Positions 51,148 to 59,641 of a stretch of 64,000 nucleotides of DNA are shown here, in pieces; position 1 is the first letter of the stretch, and each line of letters starts with the position of its first letter. Origin of the DNA: Microbacterium barkeri (GTDB lineage Bacteria > Actinomycetota > Actinomycetes > Actinomycetales > Microbacteriaceae); the NCBI RefSeq assembly GCF_027921765.1, contig NZ_BSEJ01000004.1:62001-126000 (forward strand). The letters run 5' to 3'. Both the position numbers and the translations under genes were made by a program. The notes under the pieces were generated by a model. That model was not told the origin of the DNA and did not search any database. It saw nothing but the letters and a program-made list of their open reading frames with translations.

Positions 51148-52425
51148 TCAGCCGCGCGCCGCCGCGCCCTCGACGGCCTCGACGATGCCCTCGGGCGAGC
51201 CGTTGCCGGAGAGCAGCTCGACGACCGCCGTGTTGAGCGCGTTGCCGACGCTCTGGCCGAGCAGCGTGTCGAGCCACACCGTGACGTACGCGGCCTCGTT
51301 GTAGGCCTCCATGAGCGGCTGCAGGGCCGGGTCGGTGACCGCGCCCTGAGCGGCCTTCGAGGCGGGGATCGTCTGGTACGCCTCGGCGTACTTCTCCTGC
51401 CACTCCTGCGACGCGATGAAGTTGAGGAAGTCCTCGCAGGCCGACGGCGAGTCGACCGAGCACGAGTATCCGTCGACGCCGCCCATCATGGCCGTCGGGT
51501 CGCCGTCGCCGCCGTCGACCGCCGGGAACGGGAACCAGCTCAGGTCGGCGAGGGGCTTCTGGTCGGGGGTGAGCGAGGCGATGACGCCCACGTCCCAGCC
51601 GCCCATGAGCTCCATGGCCGCCTGGTGGTTGGCGAGCAGGCCCGCCGATGAGCCGGCGCCCTGCTGCGCCGAGGTCGTCAGGTAGCCCTCGTTGAACGGC
51701 TGGGTCTCGGCGAAGTCGGCGAGGTCCTCGCCCGCGGCGAGCCAGCAGTCGTCCGAGAAGTCGAGCGTCGTCGCGATCTCCGACATGACCTCCTGGCTGC
51801 ACTCGCGCAGCGCGAAGAAGTAGTACCAGTGCGCGGCCGGCCAGGCGTCCATCGCGCCGAGCGCGATCGGGGCGACGCCCGTCTCCTTGAGCTTCTCGGT
51901 CGCGTCGACGAGCTCGTCCATCGTGCCGGCCGGCTCGACGCCCGCGTCGGCGAAGAGGTCCTGGCTGTAGAAGATGCCGCCGGGCAGCACGGCCGTGGGG
52001 ACGCCGTAGGTCGCGCCGTCGATCGTGAAGGCATCGAACACGCCATCGCCGTAGTCGGCGCGGACCTCGTCCGAGATGAGGTCGGAGAGGTCCTTGACCG
52101 CTCCGGCCTCGACGACATCCGCGAGCTTGCCGCCGCCGCGCGCCATGAAGAGGTCGGGCATGTCGCCCGAGTTCACGGCAGTCTGCAGGCGGCCATCCAT
52201 GTCCTCGTTCTGGATCGACTGGACGTCGATCGTGACCCCTTCGTTCTCGGCCTCGAACGCGGCGGCCGCGTCCTCCCAGTACTGCTTGCCGGGTCCGGTG
52301 GTCGAGTTGTGCCAGAGCGTCATCGTGACGTCCCCGTCGTCCCCGCCGCCGCTGCCGCCCGCGCAGCCCGTCAGGGCCACCGCGCCGGCGACGGCTGCGA
52401 TCGTCAGGATCCTGTGTGCTCTCAT
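51148..52425 (-). CDS. Sugar-binding lipoprotein of an ABC importer (xylo-oligosaccharide system)
   Basis: 425 residues. Lipoprotein signal MRAHRILTIAAVAGAVALTGC (Cys near residue 21), then a Gly/Asp-rich spacer and the family-1 binding fold (VTMTLWHNSTTGPGKQYW; FIASQEWQEKY). The ATG at 52425 follows GAGGAGA; longer in-frame starts lack a signal peptide. First gene of the minus-strand operon, controlled by the palindrome at 52525-52560. Four cysteines in the mature part (ECSQEV, DDCW, YSCSVD, ACEDF) may form two disulfides, unlike the pectin-module proteins. Confidence 0.9.
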   Translation of the reverse strand: MRAHRILTIAAVAGAVALTGCAGGSGGGDDGDVTMTLWHNSTTGPGKQYWEDAAAAFEAENEGVTIDVQSIQNEDMDGRLQTAVNSGDMPDLFMARGGGKLADVVEAGAVKDLSDLISDEVRADYGDGVFDAFTIDGATYGVPTAVLPGGIFYSQDLFADAGVEPAGTMDELVDATEKLKETGVAPIALGAMDAWPAAHWYYFFALRECSQEVMSEIATTLDFSDDCWLAAGEDLADFAETQPFNEGYLTTSAQQGAGSSAGLLANHQAAMELMGGWDVGVIASLTPDQKPLADLSWFPFPAVDGGDGDPTAMMGGVDGYSCSVDSPSACEDFLNFIASQEWQEKYAEAYQTIPASKAAQGAVTDPALQPLMEAYNEAAYVTVWLDTLLGQSVGNALNTAVVELLSGNGSPEGIVEAVEGAAARG

Positions 52426-52498
52426 CGCGTCTCTCCTCGTCCTCGAGTGGGAACATCCCGGGCATCCGTCGGACATCGACGGTCGCCCCGCGAAGACG

Positions 52499-52560
52499 AG
52501 AATGTCATCGCTCACGACAAATTGTCAATCGTTATCGACATCGTTTTCGATAACGATTGA
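52499..52560 (-). promoter_or_regulatory. Promoter and 36-bp nested operator of the importer operon
   Basis: A perfect -35 TTGACA (minus strand, 52528-52523) and CATTCT (52504-52499), 18-nt spacer. A 14-bp inverted repeat (52525-52538 with 52547-52560, 8-nt spacer) abuts and overlaps the -35. Within it lie two overlapping 18-bp sites, at 52528-52545 and ATCGTTTTCGATAACGAT at 52540-52557. The divergent LacI gene starts 54 nt away, so the element may serve both. Confidence 0.82.
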
Positions 52561-52613
52561 AACACGGCCGTGTCCGACCGCCATCCGGGGCCGTCCGGCA
52601 GTAGCGTTGACGC

Positions 52614-53657
52614 GTGACGTTCCCGCCGACCCCGGAGGCCGCGCCGAGCGGCCGCGCGACCATCCATGATGTCGCGCGTGTGGCCGGCGTGTCGGTGTCG
52701 ACCGTCTCGAAGGTGATCAACGGGCGGTACGGCGTCTCGGCCAAGACCTCGGCGCACGTGCTGCGCGTGGTCACGGAGCTCGGCTACGAGTCGTCGCTCA
52801 TCGCCGCCTCGCTCCGGCGCGGCCGCACGCACGTCATCGGCGTGCTCGTCGCGGAGTTCGAGCCCTTCGCGCTCTCTCTTCTCGAGGGGATCTCCGAGGC
52901 CCTGCAGGGCACGGGCTACGACCTGCTCTCGTACGCGGGAAGCCTCTCGGGGCCGACCGAGGGGCAGCATGAGGGCTGGGAGCGCCGCTCCCTCTCCCGC
53001 CTGGGCGGCACGCTCATCGACGGCGCCATCATCGTGACGCCGACCGTCGAGGCGCCCTCCGCCAGCGTGCCGGTCGTCGCGATCGACCCGCACACCGGCC
53101 CCGCGGGCGCGACGACCGTCGACAGCGACAACCTCGAAGGGGCGATCGCCGCGACCCGTCATCTCATCGAGCTCGGTCACAGGCGGATCGCGCACGTCCG
53201 CGGTCGCCGCGACCTCGAGTCCGCCCGCCTGCGCGAGGAGGGTTACCGGATGGCCCTCGCGGAGGCCGGCATCGCATTCGACCCCGCGCTCGTGGTCGAC
53301 GGCGGGTATCGATCCGAGGAGTCGACACCTGCCGCCGAGCAGCTCCTGTCGCTCGCCGACCCGCCGACGGCCGTGTTCGCGGCGAACGATCTCTCGGCCA
53401 TCCGCACGATCGAGATCGCACGCGCGCACGGGATCTCCGTCCCCGACGACCTGTCGGTCGTCGGCTTCGACGACATCCCCGCCGCCGCCTCGCATGAGCC
53501 GCCGCTGACGACCATCCGGCAGCCTCTGCGCGAGATGGGCGCCGCCGCCGTGCGGATCCTGCTCGGCAAGCTCGACGGCGGCGATGACGCGAGCGACGCC
53601 CATGTCCGGATGCCCGCCCAGCTCGTCATCCGGGCATCCACCGCGCCCGCCCGCTAG
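52614..53657 (+). CDS. LacI-family regulator of the xylan module
   Basis: 347 residues: helix-turn-helix ATIHDVARVAGVSVSTVSKV (about residues 14-33), hinge ESSLIAASLRRGRTH, effector domain (EFEPFALSLLEGISEAL; GFDDIPAAASHEPPLTT). GTG start at 52614; TAGCGT (52602-52607) sits 6 nt upstream, a leaderless layout. It is divergent from the importer operon and next to its operator; the same motif before the GH10 gene (57133-57150) suggests a two-operon xylan regulon. The effector is probably xylobiose or another xylo-oligosaccharide, by analogy with characterised family members. Confidence 0.88.
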   Translation: MTFPPTPEAAPSGRATIHDVARVAGVSVSTVSKVINGRYGVSAKTSAHVLRVVTELGYESSLIAASLRRGRTHVIGVLVAEFEPFALSLLEGISEALQGTGYDLLSYAGSLSGPTEGQHEGWERRSLSRLGGTLIDGAIIVTPTVEAPSASVPVVAIDPHTGPAGATTVDSDNLEGAIAATRHLIELGHRRIAHVRGRRDLESARLREEGYRMALAEAGIAFDPALVVDGGYRSEESTPAAEQLLSLADPPTAVFAANDLSAIRTIEIARAHGISVPDDLSVVGFDDIPAAASHEPPLTTIRQPLREMGAAAVRILLGKLDGGDDASDAHVRMPAQLVIRASTAPAR

Positions 53658-53697
53658 CTCCTGCCCGCCCCTGCATGCGTGGCCGTCACCGGCGCCC

Positions 53698-54062
53698 CGG
53701 TTGCATGTCTCGCTCGTCGTGGGAACCGGGGGCCGTTTCCCGCCACGCCTGAGACACGCGGGCGCCACCCCGGTTGCATGTCTCACTTGGCGTGGGAACC
53801 GGGCGCCGTATCCCGCGGAACATGAGACACGCGGGCGCCACCCGGCCGGCATGTCTCGCTCGACGTGGGAAAGAGGCGCCCATACCCACCGAGCGTGAGA
53901 CATGCGCGCTCCACCCGACCGGCATGTCTCGCTCGGTGTGGGAAAGAGGCGCCCATACCCACCGCGCGTGAGACATGCGAACACCGTCGCCGGGATCACT
54001 CCCTCAGCGTGTCTCACGCCGGGCGGGAAACCCGGGCGGATTCCGACCGCGTGTGAGACACG
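53698..54062. repeat. Array of palindromic TGTCTC/GAGACA repeats, array B
   Basis: The 495-nt gap between the convergent LacI and xylanase genes holds no gene. It carries about four and a half tandem units with a period near 72 bp: CCGGTTGCATGTCTC, then CTCG.CGTGGGAA, a short variable core, CCCACCG.GCG and TGAGACA. Each unit can fold into a long stem with the TGTCTC and GAGACA ends paired. Units 3 and 4 are the most alike (GGGAAAGAGGCGCCCATACC in both). The last copy (54007-54062) is partial and more divergent. Array A at 20432 is built from related ends. Confidence 0.82.
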
Positions 54063-54065
54063 GAA

Positions 54066-54096
54066 GCGGGCGGGACGCCGTCGACGCCCCGCCCGC
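54066..54096 (-). terminator. Hairpin downstream of the xylanase gene
   Basis: GCGGGCGGG (54066-54074) pairs with CCCGCCCGC (54088-54096) across a 13-nt loop, about 57 nt beyond the xylanase stop and right at the edge of repeat array B. Confidence 0.6.
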
Positions 54097-54152
54097 TCTC
54101 GCCGCCACTCAACGGGTCGGCCACCCGCACTCCGCGAGTCAGCCGCCGCCGC

Positions 54153-57032
54153 TCAGCGACTCAGCTTCACCCGCGTCTGGGCGAGGATGTCGCCGTCCGC
54201 GCTCGCAGTCAGCTGCCACACGCCGGGGCGGTCCGGGAGGGTGACCGTCACCTCCGCGACGCCGCGCGCGTCGGCCGCCGCCGTGCCGATCACCTCGCCC
54301 GTGCGTCCCTCGCCGCGCGCGGCACGCACCTCGACCGTCTCACCCGGCGCAGCGCCGGTGACCGTGACGACGGCCTCCGCCCCCGCCTGGGCACCGGCGG
54401 GCACCGTGATCGACGGCTCCTGCGGCGCGGCGACGAGCTGGACGACACCCCAGCGCGCGGTCGACTGGTAGCCCAGCCCCGTCGGGTCGGCCCAGTTGCG
54501 GATGCCCGTGCGGGCACCGGCGGCCGCGTCGTTCACCTGGACGTCGAGGCCCTGGAAGGTGCCCGGCCCACCCGCGCCATCGAGGCGGATCGCCGCCTCG
54601 ACGACGTAGCCCGTCTCGGTCCGCGCGGCTGCGGTGTCCGTGCGCGCATCCTGCGCGGCCTCGTCGCCGGCGCCGAAGGAGACGACGCCGTCGGCGTTCA
54701 CGCGCAGCTGCATGTCCTGCGCACGGTAGGCGCCGTTCTTGGCGTTGCCGGCGTCGACGTAGATCTCGACCGAGTCCTGGATCCAGGGGTCCACGCCGCT
54801 GACGTCGACCACCGGGTCGGCGACCTCGGCGCGGACGTACAGCACGTCGTCCCGCCAGAGGAGCCGCGCCTGGGCGGTCGCACCCGCCTCGCCGTCGACC
54901 TGGATGTCCGCCGCGACCGTCGCGGCGTCCGCCCACACGTCGTCCGGCGCACCGTCGATCACGGGCGCTGATGCGGCCTCAGGGACCTCGGCGTACGCGA
55001 GAGGGCCGACGAGCGCGAGCGAGCCCTGCGTGCCCTCGGCGCTCCAGCCGCCGCGCGGCGATCCGTCATCCACGACGCGCACGTCGAACAGGACACTGTC
55101 GCCCTCGGCGGCCGCGAGCGGCAGCGCCGCGACCACGGCGTACCCCGTCGCCGTCTCCGAGACCACCGCTTCGACCTCGGCGCCTCCCCCGCGCGGGACA
55201 TCCGCTGTCTCGTCGTTCCAGGAGAGCACCACGCGATCGTCGCCCGGCGTGGTGTCGTCGACCTCGACATACACGGTCAGCCGGTCGGCGTCCCAGCGCA
55301 GCTGGAAGCGCGCGGCATCACCCGCCTCGTGCAGAGGGAGCTGGCGCCAGGCGACATCCGAGGCGGCATCCGCGTCGAGCGGCACCGCACCCTGGAAGAC
55401 CGACGCGCTGCGCGCCGGCGGCGGCAGCTCTCCCCCGGCGGCCCCGTGGAACGCGGGCTTCGCCTGCAGGGCGTCGTCGAACAGAAGGGGCGCCCCCGAG
55501 TCCACGCGCCACGAGCGTCCGTCGGTGAGACCCCAGACCGACACGGAGAACAGCTCGCCCGCACGCTCGCGGAACGCGTCGAAGACGGCGCGGTAGTAGT
55601 AGCCCTGGTCGACGAGCAGCGCGTCCGTGACCGGCGTGCCGGTCGTCACGTCGAGCTCGGTGACGGCCTGCGTCACCCCCACGTCGGCGAACCGGTCGAG
55701 CGCGCCGGCGAGCGCGGAGACGGGCGTCGACAGCGACACGTGGAACTGATGCCCCACGCCGTCCACGGGCACGCCGCGCGCGAGAAGGCGGTCGACGAGC
55801 GCCGCGTATCGGTCCTGCTTGCCCGCCTGCTCGGTGTTGTAGTCGTTGATGAAGAGCGTGACCGGGCGGTCGGCGCCGTCCGCGGCGTACACGTGGTTGA
55901 ACGCCTCGTCGGCGTACTGGAACGCGAGGTCGACGAACTCCTCGCCGAGCACGTCGTACCAGCGGCTGCGGCGCATGCCGTCGGCGTACTGCGCGCCGTC
56001 GTCGATGACCTCGTTGACGACGTCGAGCGCGACGAGCGGGTTCTCCGCTCCGAACGCGCCCCATCCGGACGAGAGGTACTCGGCGACCGCGAAGATGTGC
56101 GTGCGCATGCGCTCGGCGAGGATGGCCTGATCGGCTTCCGAGTTCGTGAGCGGCGTGCCGTCGTCGTGCTCGAAGAACCAGGCCGGCGTCTGGCCGTGCC
56201 AGACGAGCACGTGGCCGTAGAGCCGCAGGCCCTCATCTCGCGCGAAGTCCATGAGAGCGATCGCCTCAGGATGCGGCGTGAACACGCGGTCCGCGTCGTA
56301 CCAGGCCTCGGGCTTCATGTGGTTCTCGGGCGTGATCTGGTCGAAGTGCCGCGTGAGGAGCTCCGCTGCCGCGCCCGTCGTCTCGCGGCTGTCGATCGCG
56401 ACGCCGACGGGGAAGTCGACCGTGTCCTTCAGCGGGACCGCATCCTCGACCTGCGGGTCACCGACCGGCGTGACGACGATGTCGTCGACGAGGAGGTCGG
56501 AGGTGTTCGTGCCGCCGTACGCCGTCTCGAAGTACAGCTGCGCACTCTCGGCGGCGCCCATCGTGAACCGCGCACTGAGCTGCGTCCAGCCCGTGTCGGT
56601 CGCTGCGGCGTGCTGCGCGATCGTGTCGTAGCTCGTCGCGCCCGCGGTCGTCCGCGCCATGCTCGCCCACACGGCGTCGGCGGGCTGTCCGGGCGCGAAG
56701 CGCACCCAGGCGGTGAGGTCGTACGTCTCGCCGGGGATGAGCACGCCCGTCACATCGCGGATGATCCCGCTGCCCTGCGAGGTGCGGTCCGCGATGAGCG
56801 CGGCCCCGACCCCCGCGTGGGCATCGGCGTCGGTCACGGTGACGGTCGGCGCGCCGGATCCGCTGTCGCGCGGCGCCCAGCCGTCGAGCCCGCTCTCGAA
56901 GTCGGTCGCGATCGCGGGCGGCGCCTCCTCGGCGGCGGCCGGAACAGCCGCAAGGGCCGAGGCGGCGAGCAGCGACGCGGCAAGCGCGGCGAGCACGCCG
57001 CGGCGGCGTCTGCGAAGGGGTGAGGGCATCAT
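54153..57032 (-). CDS. Secreted multidomain GH10 endo-1,4-beta-xylanase
   Basis: 959 residues. A Sec signal peptide (MMPSPLRRRRR, Ala-rich core, cleavage near AAAEEAP) is followed by a CBM4/9-like carbohydrate-binding module (~40-190), the GH10 barrel (~195-525), two CBM9-like modules (~555-680 and ~690-870) and a C-terminal Ig-like domain. The acid/base is Glu341 in ALDVVNEVIDD and the nucleophile Glu459 in VTELDVTTG. AAAGGAG lies 5 nt before the ATG at 57032. It cuts the xylan backbone outside the cell, giving oligosaccharides for the importer at 49239-52425, whose operator it shares. The second CBM9 has WIQDSVEIYVDAGNAK, typical of sugar-binding CBM9. Confidence 0.93.
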   Translation of the reverse strand: MMPSPLRRRRRGVLAALAASLLAASALAAVPAAAEEAPPAIATDFESGLDGWAPRDSGSGAPTVTVTDADAHAGVGAALIADRTSQGSGIIRDVTGVLIPGETYDLTAWVRFAPGQPADAVWASMARTTAGATSYDTIAQHAAATDTGWTQLSARFTMGAAESAQLYFETAYGGTNTSDLLVDDIVVTPVGDPQVEDAVPLKDTVDFPVGVAIDSRETTGAAAELLTRHFDQITPENHMKPEAWYDADRVFTPHPEAIALMDFARDEGLRLYGHVLVWHGQTPAWFFEHDDGTPLTNSEADQAILAERMRTHIFAVAEYLSSGWGAFGAENPLVALDVVNEVIDDGAQYADGMRRSRWYDVLGEEFVDLAFQYADEAFNHVYAADGADRPVTLFINDYNTEQAGKQDRYAALVDRLLARGVPVDGVGHQFHVSLSTPVSALAGALDRFADVGVTQAVTELDVTTGTPVTDALLVDQGYYYRAVFDAFRERAGELFSVSVWGLTDGRSWRVDSGAPLLFDDALQAKPAFHGAAGGELPPPARSASVFQGAVPLDADAASDVAWRQLPLHEAGDAARFQLRWDADRLTVYVEVDDTTPGDDRVVLSWNDETADVPRGGGAEVEAVVSETATGYAVVAALPLAAAEGDSVLFDVRVVDDGSPRGGWSAEGTQGSLALVGPLAYAEVPEAASAPVIDGAPDDVWADAATVAADIQVDGEAGATAQARLLWRDDVLYVRAEVADPVVDVSGVDPWIQDSVEIYVDAGNAKNGAYRAQDMQLRVNADGVVSFGAGDEAAQDARTDTAAARTETGYVVEAAIRLDGAGGPGTFQGLDVQVNDAAAGARTGIRNWADPTGLGYQSTARWGVVQLVAAPQEPSITVPAGAQAGAEAVVTVTGAAPGETVEVRAARGEGRTGEVIGTAAADARGVAEVTVTLPDRPGVWQLTASADGDILAQTRVKLSR

Positions 57033-57116
57033 GCACGCTCCTTTGCGCGGGACGGATGGTCGGCACCCAGGCTGGTGGACGCCGTGCGCTCCGCGCAAGG
57101 AAAAGTTGCGATCCCA

Positions 57117-57150
57117 AACTTAGCGTTGCGAAATCGTTATCGATATCGAT
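57117..57150 (-). promoter_or_regulatory. Xylanase operator matching the importer operator
   Basis: ATCGTTATCGATATCGAT (57133-57150) is an 18-bp pseudo-palindrome centred on CG, matching the sites at 52528-52557 in 15 or more positions. TAAGTT (minus strand, 57122-57117) could be the -10. It lies about 100 nt upstream of the xylanase ATG. Confidence 0.72.
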
Positions 57151-57208
57151 GCCCTCACCCGCCTGCGGAGAGGCGCTCCTCGTGCGACAGGACCGCGCAG
57201 CCGCCGGG

Positions 57209-59536
57209 TCAGAGGGCGAGCTCGGCGACCCCGTCGGACGCGCGGACGGTCTCGCCGCCGATCGCGCCGATCGAGAAGGCGACGACCTCCTCGGAGGAGA
57301 TGCGGACGGATCCCTGCGCGCGCTCGACGCGGAAGCGCGCCGTCCGGCCATCCGCCGCGGTCACCGTGAGGGCGCTCTCGCCGTCCGCTCCGCCCGGCGC
57401 GACCCGCAGCGTGAGGTCGTCGAGGTAGTCGTAGTCGGTCGTGTCGTCGCGCGCGCCGACCGGCACGACGGCGCCGGGGCGGACGTACAGCGGAACGCTG
57501 TCGAACGCATGGGTCTCGCGGCGCCATCCGCCGCTCACTGTCTCACCCGTGAGAAGGCTTGTCCACTCCCCCGCGGGCAGGTAGAGATCCACCGCGCCGT
57601 CCGCCGAGAACACGGGCGCGACGAGCAGGTCCGGCCCGAGCATGTACTGCCGGTCGAGGTACGCGGTGGCGGGATCGCCGGGGAACGCGAGCGGCATGGG
57701 CCGCATGACCGGCGTGCCGGTGCGGTGCGCCTCGAGTCCGGCCGCGTGCAGGTACGGCATGAGCGCGAGCTTGAGGCGGGTGAACCGGCGGGCGACCGAG
57801 ACCGCGCTCTCGGCATCGGCCTCATCGCGCCCCTCCGCCTCGTCGAACAGCCACGGCACCCGGTAGCTCGTGGATCCGTGCAGGCGGCTGTGGCTCGAGA
57901 GGAGCCCGAACGCGAGCCAGCGCTTGAAGACCGCGGGGTCAGGCATGCCCTCGAATCCGCCGATGTCGTGGCTCCAGAAGCCGAAGCCGCTGAGCGAGAG
58001 CGAGAGGCCGCCGCGGAGGCTCTCGGCCATCGACGCGAACGACGACGTGTTGTCGCCGCCCCAGTGCACGGGCATCCGCTGGCCGCCGGCGGTCGCCGAC
58101 CGCGCGAACAGCACGGCCTCGCCCTCGCCGCGCTCGGCCTCGAGCACCTCGAACACGGCCTCGTTGTAGCGCTGGGTGTAGAGGTTGTGCATCCGCTCGG
58201 GGCTCGAGCCGTCGAAGTAGTCGATCTCGAGCGGGATGCGCTCGCCGAAGTCGGTCTTGAAGCAGTCGACGCCCTGGCGGATGAGCCGCCGGAGGTGGTC
58301 CTGGTACCACGCCGTCGCATCGGGGTTCGTGAAGTCGACGAGCGCCATGCCCGCCTGCCACAGATCCCACTGCCAGACTGAGCCGTCGCGCCGCGTGACG
58401 AAGTAGCCCTTCTCCTTGCCCTCCGCGAAGAGCGGCGAGCGCTGGCCGATGTACGGATTGATCCAGACGCACACGCGCAGCCCGCGCTCGTGCAGACGGC
58501 CGAGCAGCCCTTCGGGATCCGGGAACACGCGCGGGTCCCACTCGAAGTCGCACCAGTTGAACTCGCGCATCCAGAAGCAGTCGAAGTGGAACGTGCCGAG
58601 CGGGATGTCGCGCTCGGCCATCCCCTCGATGAAGCGCGTCACGGTCGCCTCGTCGTAGTCGGTCGTGAAGCTCGTGGTGAGCCACAGGCCGTACGACCAC
58701 GCGGGCAGGCGAGCCGGGCGCCCGGTCAGCGCCGTGTAGCGCTCGATCACGCCGGCGGGGTCGCCGCCGGCGAAGACGTAGTAGCTGAGGGACTCGCCCG
58801 CGACCGAGAACTGCACGCGCTCGACGGCCTCCGACCCGACCTCGTAGGAGACGTGGCCCGGATGATCCACGAGCACGCCGTATCCCCGGCTCGAGAGATG
58901 GAACGGGACGTTCTTGTACGCCTGCTCGCTCGAGGTGCCGCCGTCGGCATTCCAGATGTCGACCGTCTGGCCGTTCTTCACGAGGGGCCCGAATCGCTCG
59001 CCCAGCCCGTAGATGAGCTCGCCGACGTCGAGGGCCAGCTGCTCATGGACGTAGGCGCCGGCTCCCGTCGCGCCGAGCGGCCCCCGTTCGACCGCGGCGT
59101 CCGGGGCGAGGCGGATGTAGCCGAGCGACTTCTCGCCGCTCGACGTGAGCACCCGCCCGGTCTCGACATCGTGGAAGACGAGGCTCCACGGAGCTCCACG
59201 GGTGATGGTCGCGCGGATGCGGCCGCTCGTGATGCTGCCGGCCGCCTCGTCCACGACGACGTCGCCGTGCCCGTCCTCGGCGCCGACGAGGTCGAACGAG
59301 ACCTCGCCTCGGCCGCCCTGGTGGTGCTCGATGCGCACGCCGATCACCCCGGGCAGCGGCGAGTGCAGCGAGACCGTGAGGGTCGCGCGGTTCAGGGTGT
59401 CGCCGCGGCGCTCGATGACCTTCGTCGGCACGGTCGCGTTCAGCGTGCGCCCGTCGGACCAGACGTCGTACGCCTCGCGCCCGTAGAGGGCGTCGACGCC
59501 CTGCCGCAGCTGCCAGAACCCGTCGGTGAACTTCAT
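57209..59536 (-). CDS. GH31 alpha-xylosidase (YicI-like)
   Basis: A 775-residue cytoplasmic hydrolase. After an N-terminal beta-sandwich the barrel carries the nucleophile Asp429 in CFKTDFGERIP and the acid/base Asp495 in VHWGGDNTSSF. The KTDFGE and FNWCDFEWDP motifs are those of YicI-type alpha-xylosidases, not of alpha-glucosidases. It would release alpha-1,6-xylose from imported xyloglucan oligosaccharides. Preceded by a perfect operator at 59592-59605. ATG at 59536 with GGAG 10 nt upstream. Confidence 0.9.
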   Translation of the reverse strand: MKFTDGFWQLRQGVDALYGREAYDVWSDGRTLNATVPTKVIERRGDTLNRATLTVSLHSPLPGVIGVRIEHHQGGRGEVSFDLVGAEDGHGDVVVDEAAGSITSGRIRATITRGAPWSLVFHDVETGRVLTSSGEKSLGYIRLAPDAAVERGPLGATGAGAYVHEQLALDVGELIYGLGERFGPLVKNGQTVDIWNADGGTSSEQAYKNVPFHLSSRGYGVLVDHPGHVSYEVGSEAVERVQFSVAGESLSYYVFAGGDPAGVIERYTALTGRPARLPAWSYGLWLTTSFTTDYDEATVTRFIEGMAERDIPLGTFHFDCFWMREFNWCDFEWDPRVFPDPEGLLGRLHERGLRVCVWINPYIGQRSPLFAEGKEKGYFVTRRDGSVWQWDLWQAGMALVDFTNPDATAWYQDHLRRLIRQGVDCFKTDFGERIPLEIDYFDGSSPERMHNLYTQRYNEAVFEVLEAERGEGEAVLFARSATAGGQRMPVHWGGDNTSSFASMAESLRGGLSLSLSGFGFWSHDIGGFEGMPDPAVFKRWLAFGLLSSHSRLHGSTSYRVPWLFDEAEGRDEADAESAVSVARRFTRLKLALMPYLHAAGLEAHRTGTPVMRPMPLAFPGDPATAYLDRQYMLGPDLLVAPVFSADGAVDLYLPAGEWTSLLTGETVSGGWRRETHAFDSVPLYVRPGAVVPVGARDDTTDYDYLDDLTLRVAPGGADGESALTVTAADGRTARFRVERAQGSVRISSEEVVAFSIGAIGGETVRASDGVAELAL

Positions 59537-59591
59537 GGCCGGGATGCTCCTGTCGTGACGCCCATCGGCGGGCGGAGTGGATGAGAAATTC

Positions 59592-59605
59592 TCGAAGCGC
59601 TTCGA
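59592..59605 (-). promoter_or_regulatory. LacI-type operator of the GH31 gene
   Basis: TCGAAGCGCTTCGA is a perfect 14-bp palindrome, 56 nt upstream of the GH31 ATG. The same site, slightly varied, occurs at 60662-60677 and 62913-62925. Confidence 0.82.
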
Positions 59606-59641
59606 TGACCGACGCGCAGACGCGCGTCGGTGCGGCGCGCC

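Noticed and set aside
53698..54062. Possible CRISPR array
   Set aside because: The period is about 72 bp, units are palindromic and vary inside, there are no short identical repeats with unique spacers, and no cas gene is present.
53584..54471. Several small open frames in the gap after the LacI gene at 52614
   Set aside because: Their proteins repeat the same peptides because they read through the tandem repeat array; no start site or domain supports them.
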